From Gammaproteobacteria bacterium (lineage in GTDB: Bacteria; Pseudomonadota; Gammaproteobacteria; Pseudomonadales; Azotimanducaceae), in assembly GCA_002726925.1 (NCBI GenBank), contig PBTJ01000061.1:1-6287 (forward strand): DNA of 6,287 bases, given 5' to 3'. The notes beneath the pieces are model-generated. The model ran no database searches. It saw only the letters and a program-made list of their open reading frames with translations, and had not been told where the DNA came from. The first letter of the stretch is position 1. Each line of letters opens with the position of its first letter. This document shows, one piece after another, positions 1-4,905 of the stretch. The translations under genes were made by a program, and so were the position numbers.

Positions 1-1
1 A

Positions 2-277
2 CCTTGGTCGGTCAATCTCAATTGCATGGCCGATGCGCAGGGCAAGCTGTTTCTCAGTTGTGCGCGCTGTGATGGCAAGTACTGGTCGAGCCGGGCGCTG
101 TCCAACCCCGACGCACGCATTCGTATTGGTGGCGATCTATACCCGGTGCGTCTTGCACGGGTGCAATTGGATGAGCGACTGGATCACGCATGGCGGACAC
201 GCGCGGCTAAAACGGGCATGGGCGTGGATCGGCCACGCCCAGATCACTGGTGGTCTTTTGCCGTAACGAGCCGTTAA
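2..277 (+). CDS. C-terminal part of a small protein, possibly split-barrel flavin/F420-type (5' end outside window)
   Basis: An open frame enters from the left edge and ends at TAA 275-277, giving 91 visible residues that begin P-W-S-V-N. The in-frame ATG at 26 has no Shine-Dalgarno sequence, and the residues before it look like part of the same domain, so I treat the gene as 5'-truncated. Visible features are a PWSVN segment, a strand-like 'GKLFLSC' stretch, a C-x-x-C pair (visible residues 20 and 23), an 'RIRIGGDLYPVRLARV' strand pair and a C-terminal 'HWWSF'. This order (PxSVN, LF/LYV, basic/Trp segment, RIGG-xLYPxRxxRV, WxF at the end) resembles, from memory, small split beta-barrel proteins annotated as PNPOx-like or F420H2-dependent quinone-reductase-like. 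The family assignment is tentative and no catalytic activity can be read from the fragment. It converges on the SDR gene, with their stop codons overlapping. Confidence 0.6.
   Translation, partial: PWSVNLNCMADAQGKLFLSCARCDGKYWSSRALSNPDARIRIGGDLYPVRLARVQLDERLDHAWRTRAAKTGMGVDRPRPDHWWSFAVTSR
219..241 (-). terminator. Perfect 9-bp hairpin downstream of the SDR gene, possible terminator
   Basis: TGGGCGTGG (219-227) and CCACGCCCA (233-241) are exact inverted complements around a 5-nt loop. The hairpin lies 33 nt beyond the SDR stop codon, inside the coding region of the opposing gene 1. Read on the minus strand, the stem is followed by TGCCCGTTTTAG, so a short T run begins 6 nt after the stem rather than immediately. 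That makes it a weak or atypical intrinsic terminator for the SDR transcript. On the plus strand no T-tract directly follows. It may instead be a chance palindrome in GC-rich codons. Confidence 0.35.
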
Positions 278-1074
278 TTTGGTTCGTGGAACATCGATGT
301 GCGTCCGCCGTCGACCACAAGATCGTGACAGGTCACAAAACGACCCGCGTCGCTGGCCAGATACAGGGCAGCCTCGGCGATATCGTCAGCTACGCCGGTT
401 TTCAGCAACGGTACCGAACGCGCGAGGCTCTGCTGTAGCTTGTTCATTTTTCGCTCGTTTTCCTCGTCACTGAGGGTGTTGGCGCGTTGCGAACCTCCCC
501 AGAATATCGGTGTTGCGATCGCGCCGGGGGAGATCGAATTCACGCGAATATTGTGCTCGCCGAGTTCGATGCCAGACATGCGGGTGTAGTGGGTGAGCGC
601 TGCTTTTAGCGCTGAGTACAGTAAGTCTCCCTGTCGATAACGTAGGCCCGCAATGCTGGAGTTATTGATGATGCTCCCACCGCCATTTGCCTTCATCGGC
701 GCAACAGCATGCTTGGTGCCGAGCATAGCGCTGGAAAGCAGCAGTTTTACACCGTAGTCGATATGCTCTTGGGTGATTTGCTCCAGTGGTGCACCAACAG
801 GTCCGCCAGCATTGTTAAAAAGAATATCCAGTTTGCCGTGGGTGCTGGTGGTGTAGGCGATGCAGTCGGCGATGGCCGCTTCTTCCATCACATCGGCTTC
901 GCGATAGCTTGCGTTTGGTCCGAGCGACTCGGCTAGTGCCTGGCCTTTCTCTACGGAGCGACCGGTAATCACTACAGTTGCGCCTTCCTTAATAAAGAGC
1001 GCTGCACTTGCCGCACCGATACCACTCGTGCCGCCGGTAATTAGCGCCACTTTCCCCTTCAGTCGATCAGACAT
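274..1074 (-). CDS. Classical short-chain dehydrogenase/reductase (SDR), 266 aa
   Basis: Cytoplasmic NAD(P)-dependent oxidoreductase acting on an unidentified alcohol/ketone. The Rossmann glycine motif T13-G-G-T-S-G-I-G20 opens the protein, D61-V62 is the adenine-contact pair, N87-N88-A-G90 is the NNAG motif, and S140, Y153 and K157 form the expected S-x12-Y-x3-K active site. P183-G184 and a C-terminal 'VVDGG' complete a full-length classical SDR. T37-G38-R39 after beta-2 has no acidic residue and carries an Arg, which favours NADP(H); this is an inference. The position normally held by the catalytic Asn of helix alpha-4 (the VNxxGxxxG region) appears to be Leu112 in 'KLLLSSAMLGTKHA'. The ATG at 1074 is supported by AGGGGA (plus coordinates 1083-1088) with an 8-nt spacer. 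The gene is divergent from the symporter, so the two may share a regulatory region. Substrate cannot be assigned. Confidence 0.93.
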   Translation of the reverse strand: MSDRLKGKVALITGGTSGIGAASAALFIKEGATVVITGRSVEKGQALAESLGPNASYREADVMEEAAIADCIAYTTSTHGKLDILFNNAGGPVGAPLEQITQEHIDYGVKLLLSSAMLGTKHAVAPMKANGGGSIINNSSIAGLRYRQGDLLYSALKAALTHYTRMSGIELGEHNIRVNSISPGAIATPIFWGGSQRANTLSDEENERKMNKLQQSLARSVPLLKTGVADDIAEAALYLASDAGRFVTCHDLVVDGGRTSMFHEPN

Positions 1075-1113
1075 ATCAAATTTCCCCTGTGTCCATTGTC
1101 AAAATGCCAACGC

Positions 1114-1141
1114 AGAATACCGCAAGCACTGGGTCTCACAA
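1114..1141 (-). promoter_or_regulatory. Possible sigma70-type promoter of the SDR gene
   Basis: On the minus strand, TTGTGA (plus 1136-1141, 4/6 match to TTGACA) and TATTCT (plus 1114-1119, 4/6 match to TATAAT) are separated by 16 bp. The transcript would start near 1107, leaving a leader of about 32 nt that includes the AGGGGA ribosome-binding site. Both hexamers are only moderate matches, so this is a weak prediction from sequence alone. Confidence 0.3.
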
Positions 1142-1222
1142 GTTCGCCGATTGTGCCTTGTGCTCGCCATGATCACTGGGCACCCTAGAGTCGGTCAGGG
1201 AAGATTTGATAGCCATCCATCT

Positions 1223-1232
1223 GGGGAGAGGA
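1223..1232 (+). promoter_or_regulatory. Ribosome-binding site that fixes the symporter start
   Basis: GGGGAGAGGA lies directly before the ATG at 1233. The longer reading from a TTG at 1206 would place this purine-rich stretch inside the coding sequence and has no comparable site upstream. The ATG at 1233 is therefore the better start. Confidence 0.8.
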
Positions 1233-2666
1233 ATGAGCGAAGTAGCAGCGGCGCAAAAGCGCCCGGTTAGCCTTTGGACGAAGGCTGCCTATGGATTTGG
1301 TGCCGCAGCCTACGGCATCAAAAACAACGGCTTCGATTACTTTTTCCTCATCTTTTACAGTCAGGTGATGGGAGTGAGTGCCTACTTGGTCAGTTTGGCG
1401 CTGCTGATTGCCCTTACCTTCGACGCTGTCAGCGACCCTCTTATTGGCTTCATATCAGATAACACACGCTCTCGCTGGGGAAGACGACATCCCTACATGT
1501 ACGCGGCGGCAGTGCCTGTTGCGATTGGCTATTTCTTTGTTTGGAACCCGCCCAGCAGTTTGAGCGGTGATGAGTTGTTCCCGTTCATCGTCGGTATCTC
1601 CATCGTCGTGCGCACGTTGATTACCCTTTACGAGATTCCCAGTTCCGCCTTGGTTGCCGAAATTACGGACGACTACGATGAACGCACGAGCATGCTGACC
1701 TATCGAAGTTTTTTCGGTTGGACTGGAGGTACGCTCATGGCAACGGCGACCACCTTGTTGTTGTTGGTGCCTACCGATGAGATTGCCAACGGCATGTTCA
1801 ACGTTGAGGGGTTCAACCAGATGGGATTATTAGGTGCATCGTTGATGTTCCTCGTCGTCGTGGGTTCTGCCCTAGGCACCCACAGCTATATTCCGAATCT
1901 CAAGGCGCCGCCGCCGCGCAGGGCACTCTCTATCAAAAGAATTTACTCGGAGATCTTTGAAACACTGGCGACTAAGTCATTTTTAGCGCTGTTTCTCGCC
2001 GCCATGTGCGGTGCGATTGGTTCGGGTGTTGCCGCGACCTTAAGTTACTACGTGTATACCTTTATCTTTGAATTTTCCTCTCAACAGATCGGCTATATCT
2101 CCGTTAGCGTTGTGTTATCAGCAATCATCGCCTTTGTCGCTGCTCCATTGATCGGCAAAACCCTGGGCAAGAAACGAGGCGCCATCGTCATCGGGTTGTT
2201 TGCCTTCACCATTGTGCCCGCGCCGGTCATTTTATGGTTGCTGGGCTTGATGCCGGAAAATGGCAGCCCGGAACTGTTCCCACTGTATTTGTGCATCATT
2301 ATCGTGGACGTGTCGCTCATTATTACTTATCAGGTAATGAGTGGTTCGATGATCGCTGATTTGGTCGAAGAGGCAGAGTTGCGCACAGAGCGACGCAGCG
2401 AGGGCATTTTCTTTGCCTCGGTGACTTTTGTGCGCAAAATTACGCAAGGACTTGGCGCTGCGTTTGCTGGCCTGATTTTGACCTTCAGTCAGTTTCCTGC
2501 CGGAGCCATCCCCGGTGAGGTGCCGAACGAAGTGCTGAGAAATTTTGCCCTTGTTTATGCACCGACGCTGCTCACGGTTTGGATGCTGATGATTTTCTGT
2601 TTGTCGATGTACTCAGTAGATCGAGCGCAACACGAAGAGAATTTAAAGGCCCTTGGTAGGACCTAG
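1233..2666 (+). CDS. GPH/MelB-like cation symporter (MFS superfamily), 477 aa
   Basis: Inner-membrane secondary transporter of the glycoside-pentoside-hexuronide:cation symporter family, with a length typical of about 12 membrane helices. The family signature after helix 2 is clear: D64-x3-D68-P-L-I-G ... D76-N-T-R-S-R-W-G-R-R-x-P87. D64 and D68 match the positions of MelB Asp55 and Asp59 (cation site), so Na+ or H+ coupling is likely. The MelB sugar ligands are not kept as such: the Asp19 position aligns with Gly28, and Asp124 with Glu134 in 'YEIPSSAL'. The substrate is therefore probably not a MelB-type galactoside; an organic acid or other small nutrient is equally possible. I chose the ATG at 1233 because of its strong ribosome-binding site; a TTG at 1206 would add 9 residues. 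It is divergent from the SDR and converges on the DJ-1 gene with 13 nt between stops. Confidence 0.92.
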   Translation: MSEVAAAQKRPVSLWTKAAYGFGAAAYGIKNNGFDYFFLIFYSQVMGVSAYLVSLALLIALTFDAVSDPLIGFISDNTRSRWGRRHPYMYAAAVPVAIGYFFVWNPPSSLSGDELFPFIVGISIVVRTLITLYEIPSSALVAEITDDYDERTSMLTYRSFFGWTGGTLMATATTLLLLVPTDEIANGMFNVEGFNQMGLLGASLMFLVVVGSALGTHSYIPNLKAPPPRRALSIKRIYSEIFETLATKSFLALFLAAMCGAIGSGVAATLSYYVYTFIFEFSSQQIGYISVSVVLSAIIAFVAAPLIGKTLGKKRGAIVIGLFAFTIVPAPVILWLLGLMPENGSPELFPLYLCIIIVDVSLIITYQVMSGSMIADLVEEAELRTERRSEGIFFASVTFVRKITQGLGAAFAGLILTFSQFPAGAIPGEVPNEVLRNFALVYAPTLLTVWMLMIFCLSMYSVDRAQHEENLKALGRT

Positions 2667-2679
2667 AGCAGGGTTCTCG

Positions 2680-3297
2680 CTACGATGGTGTGACCCCTTG
2701 ATTGAGCAATTGCGCGAAGGGGTCTGCATCGGCCTGACGATGCCACTGGTACTCGGTGTAGTTCATCACCTGTTCTGCCAATTCAGCGTCAAACACGCGC
2801 TCAATTACCGCAAGTGCCATATCTGTGCCGGCGGAAACGCCGGAGGAAGTGACGTATTGGCCAGCATCCACCCAACGAGCAGACTCCTGCCAGTCGACTT
2901 TGTCGCCCTGACTGCGCGCCAACTCAAAAAACATCTTGTTTGAGGTCGCGGCTAAACCATCCAACAGCCCGGCCTTGGCCAGCAGCGCAGAGCCGGTGCA
3001 GACGCTCATGGTGACTTGGCTGTGCGGACAGCGCTGACGTAGAAAATTGAGTAGCGCGTCGTTTTTTAGCTCAGCGATGGTGCCAATGCCGCCAGGGATC
3101 AAAATCAAATCTAGGTCCGGCGCATCATCAAATCCATAGTCTGCGAGGGTTTTCGGCCCCGCCGAGGAACTAACCGGTCCGGCCTGCTGGGCGATGGTGA
3201 TCAGTTCGATCTTGTCTCCCAGCGCGCCAAACATTTCCAGCGGGCCATAGGCATCGAGCAGTTCGAAGTCATGATAGAAAATGGTTCCCAGTCTCAT
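2680..3297 (-). CDS. DJ-1/PfpI family protein, isocyanide-hydratase-like, 205 aa
   Basis: Single-domain class I glutamine-amidotransferase-like fold of the DJ-1/PfpI superfamily, presumably cytoplasmic. The start has the 'LLD15-x-x-G-P-x-E21' motif, a strand-turn 'LILIPGG' at 64-70, and the nucleophile elbow S98-V-C100-T101-G-S103. D15, C100 and T101 align with Asp17, Cys101 and Thr102 of Pseudomonas isocyanide (isonitrile) hydratase, recalled from memory, and the 'VTSSGVSAGTDMAL' segment matches that family's C-terminal core. The usual 'ATTHW' after the elbow reads A-T-S-N120-K121, so the family His is absent; such variants occur among uncharacterised members. No AraC-type DNA-binding domain is attached. 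The ATG at 3297 has AAGGA (plus 3306-3310) with an 8-nt spacer. It is 30 nt downstream of the LLM gene on the same strand, which suggests one operon. True substrate unknown; isocyanide hydration or a stress/glyoxalase-type role are both possible. Confidence 0.88.
   Translation of the reverse strand: MRLGTIFYHDFELLDAYGPLEMFGALGDKIELITIAQQAGPVSSSAGPKTLADYGFDDAPDLDLILIPGGIGTIAELKNDALLNFLRQRCPHSQVTMSVCTGSALLAKAGLLDGLAATSNKMFFELARSQGDKVDWQESARWVDAGQYVTSSGVSAGTDMALAVIERVFDAELAEQVMNYTEYQWHRQADADPFAQLLNQGVTPS
2692..2724. repeat. 8-bp inverted repeat at the symporter/DJ-1 convergent junction
   Basis: GACCCCTT (2692-2699) and AAGGGGTC (2717-2724) are perfect inverted complements around a 17-nt loop that itself contains the palindrome GCAATTGC (2706-2713). 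It begins 25 nt after the symporter stop and lies in the last codons of the DJ-1 gene. No T-tract follows on either strand, so it is not a standard intrinsic terminator. It could still form an RNA hairpin protecting the 3' end of the symporter message, or be chance. Confidence 0.4.
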
Positions 3298-3327
3298 GGC
3301 GTACGTCCTTTGCGTCAGTGAATTTGG

Positions 3328-4401
3328 CTAACTGATGGCAGCCGCAGTATTCCAAGATCGTGTCTCACGTTGAATCAAGTCGGCGGCTTCCTCGAGTGCA
3401 GCGGTGCGCTCCTTCCAAGAAACACCCCCGGTACCCAAACGGAAAGTATCGACACCGGCGTCGCGGAACGCCCGAAGCCGTTCGCGAATCATGTCTTCTG
3501 TGCCGATGAGGTTGGTGAGCAATACCATTTCATCCGGCACGCGCGCGATCGCCTGATCGCGTTTGCCATCAATCCAAAGGCCCTGCACTGCCTTGGCATC
3601 GTCCTCGTAGCCGGCGCGGCAATAGGCATCGTTATAAAAATTTGTTTTTGCTGAGCCCATGCCGCCAAGGGTAAACGCCATGGCAGGCTTGCGCTCTGCG
3701 ATTAGCCGGTCGACGTCGTCGCTCATTTCGAAGTAGCCGCCGGTTTGAATGTCGATATCTGCCAATGTGCGCCCCGCGTTGGCGGCGCCAAGGCTTAGGT
3801 CATCAAGAAAAACATGGCCCTGTTCTGGCAAGAAACAGGTGCCTAACCAGCCATCGGCTAGCTCGCCGGTCATTTGCAATGACTTCGGTCCAAGGGTCGC
3901 AAGATAGATCGGCAGGTTGGGACGCGGAGGTTGGGACAACCGAATTGGCTTGCCTTCGCCGCCAGGACGCGGCAGCACGTAGTGTTCGCCCTCGTACTGA
4001 AGCTTCTCGCCATTTAAAGCCATGCGCAAAATGGCCATACATTCGCGCAAACGCGAGAGCGGTTTGGCGAAAGAGGCGCCGTGCAAGCCTTCGACTACCT
4101 GTGGACCACTGACGCCCAGACCCATATTGAAGCGGCCTTTGGAAACAGTATCGAGACTCTGGGCAGTCATCGCCATCATGGAAGGCACCCGGGAGCTGAT
4201 CTGCATGATGCCGGTGCCAAGGCGAATGTTTTCGGTTTTCGCAGCGAGATAGGCCAAGGGCACAATAGCGTCCATGCCCCAGGCTTCGGCAGACCAAGCC
4301 TCGTTCACGCCCATGCGGTCTGCGGCCATGGTGTAGTCCACCAAGCTATCCCACTCTTCGCCATTGTAATAAGCCGAGCCAATGGAAATTGAAATGCGCA
4401 T
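3328..4401 (-). CDS. LLM-class (luciferase-like) oxidoreductase, Rv3520c-like, probably F420-dependent, 357 aa
   Basis: A single bacterial-luciferase-like TIM barrel spans most of the protein. Recognisable segments are 'NIRLGTGI' (58-65) with the following 'SSRVPSMMAMTAQSLD', 'GRFNMGLGVSGPQVVEGLHG' (89-108), 'LPIYLATLGPKSLQMTGELADGW' around 163-185, and a C-terminal 'GGMG...NFYND' block (246-258). From memory these match the mycobacterial Rv3520c-type subfamily of F420-dependent LLM proteins, including the insertion carrying GGMG-NFYND and the 'VPDEM' stretch (288-292). The family uses reduced F420 (or FMN in other branches) for hydride transfer or monooxygenation; which cofactor is used here cannot be settled from sequence. 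The ATG at 4401 has AGGGGAGA (plus 4408-4415) in good position. It is first in a probable two-gene operon with the DJ-1 gene and divergent from the ligase operon. Rv3520c lies in the mycobacterial cholesterol-catabolism region, so a lipid or steroid role is a guess. Confidence 0.9.
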   Translation of the reverse strand: MRISISIGSAYYNGEEWDSLVDYTMAADRMGVNEAWSAEAWGMDAIVPLAYLAAKTENIRLGTGIMQISSRVPSMMAMTAQSLDTVSKGRFNMGLGVSGPQVVEGLHGASFAKPLSRLRECMAILRMALNGEKLQYEGEHYVLPRPGGEGKPIRLSQPPRPNLPIYLATLGPKSLQMTGELADGWLGTCFLPEQGHVFLDDLSLGAANAGRTLADIDIQTGGYFEMSDDVDRLIAERKPAMAFTLGGMGSAKTNFYNDAYCRAGYEDDAKAVQGLWIDGKRDQAIARVPDEMVLLTNLIGTEDMIRERLRAFRDAGVDTFRLGTGGVSWKERTAALEEAADLIQRETRSWNTAAAIS

Positions 4402-4473
4402 GGTCTGTCTCCCCTCAAAGCACCTAAGAATGAAACGATAAACGAGTCGTCAAGTTCGTATGCCACAGACTCT

Positions 4474-4502
4474 TTGTCAAGGATGCAGACAAGCCATAGA
4501 AT
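4474..4502 (+). promoter_or_regulatory. Strong sigma70-like promoter for the small-protein/ligase operon
   Basis: TTGTCA (4474-4479, 5/6 match to TTGACA), a 17-bp spacer and TAGAAT (4497-4502, 5/6 match to TATAAT) form a near-consensus promoter. Transcription would begin near 4509, giving a leader of about 76 nt before the ATG at 4585. It is the best promoter in the window. Its -35 overlaps a minus-strand TTGACA (4475-4480), but I find no matching -10 for the LLM gene there. Confidence 0.6.
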
Positions 4503-4511
4503 CCGAACACG

Positions 4512-4524
4512 CCAGAGAATCTGG
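4512..4524. promoter_or_regulatory. Palindrome at the predicted transcription start, candidate operator
   Basis: CCAGA-GAA-TCTGG is a perfect 5-bp inverted repeat with a 3-nt centre. It sits about +4 to +16 relative to the predicted start of the ligase operon, a position where a bound repressor would block transcription. A related half-site, TTCTGG, recurs at 4554-4559. No regulator gene is present in the window, so the partner is unknown. As RNA it would make only a small hairpin. Confidence 0.35.
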
Positions 4525-4584
4525 TGAGGATAAGAATCCAAAAAAGTAAAAAATTCTGGTCGCGAAAATACTTGGGGAAAAAAC

Positions 4585-4896
4585 ATGCCAACGCTAAAAA
4601 CCGGTGGTCGCTTTAAAAGCGCAGTTTGTGCGGGTGAAATCATGGTAGTCGCTGCCTCTAGCGACGATGTCGAGCTAACTTGTGGTGGTGTTGCCATGGT
4701 AGAGGCGGGGTCCGACGCACCCGAAGGCGCCGAGGTGCACCCTGATCATGCGGTAGGCATCGCCATGGGCAAGCGCTACATCACAGCGGATGAAACCCTC
4801 GAGGTGCTTTGCGTCAAGGCAGGTGATGGCAGTTTGGCGGTGAACGGCGATCTGCTGTTGCAAAAGGATACCAAGCAGTTACCCAAGACGGATTAG
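4585..4896 (+). CDS. Small conserved-looking protein upstream of the ligase, degenerate desulforedoxin-like pattern, 103 aa
   Basis: No named function is known to me. There is no signal peptide or membrane segment, so it is probably cytoplasmic. Three cysteines are present (C15, C33, C76). The N-terminal part, F10-K-S12-A-V-C15 ... V-E-L-T32-C33-G-G-x-x-M38, follows the layout of desulforedoxin/desulfoferrodoxin N-terminal domains (F/YKC-xx-C ... LxCCGxxM). The first Cys of each pair is replaced (S12, T32), so a four-Cys iron site cannot form within one chain. The C-terminal half has G62-K-R-Y65 and L72-E-V-L-C76-x-K-A-G-x-G-S-L, a strand-rich pattern. I recall similar short genes next to adenylate-forming enzymes in other bacteria. 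The ATG at 4585 has GGGGA (4574-4578) with a 6-nt spacer. The ligase starts 9 nt after its stop, which implies co-transcription and probably translational coupling; a helper role for the ligase or its pathway is inferred. Confidence 0.8.
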   Translation: MPTLKTGGRFKSAVCAGEIMVVAASSDDVELTCGGVAMVEAGSDAPEGAEVHPDHAVGIAMGKRYITADETLEVLCVKAGDGSLAVNGDLLLQKDTKQLPKTD

Positions 4897-4905
4897 GCGG
4901 CAAAC

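Noticed and set aside
1074..1102. Minus-strand TTGACA (1097-1102) with TTGATA 17 bp downstream, resembling a strong SDR promoter
   Set aside because: The -10 would overlap the SDR start codon and place transcription inside the gene, which conflicts with the clear ribosome-binding site at 1083-1088.
1127..1180. CACTGGG direct repeat (1127-1133 and 1174-1180) in the SDR/symporter intergenic region
   Set aside because: Only two 7-bp copies 47 bp apart without dyad symmetry; not enough to propose an operator.
1206..1232. TTG at 1206 as the symporter start
   Set aside because: The ATG at 1233 has GGGGAGAGGA directly in front; the TTG has no comparable site and adds nine residues that do not look like family sequence.
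3544..3561. CGCGATC-GCCT-GATCGCG inverted repeat
   Set aside because: It sits mid-gene in the LLM coding sequence (Asp-Gln-Ala-Ile-Ala-Arg codons), away from any transcript end, and is probably a by-product of codon choice.
3803..4297. 164-codon minus-strand open frame in another frame of the LLM gene
   Set aside because: It overlaps the LLM barrel motifs and has no ribosome-binding site or recognisable domain.
4448..4480. Two minus-strand TTGAC-type hexamers (4448-4453 and 4475-4480) as -35 boxes for the LLM gene
   Set aside because: Neither has an acceptable -10 hexamer at 15-19 bp, so I do not call a promoter for the LLM/DJ-1 operon.
4305..4697. 130-codon minus-strand open frame spanning the divergent promoter region
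   Set aside because: It covers the start regions of two well-supported genes and the promoter, and shows no recognisable domain.
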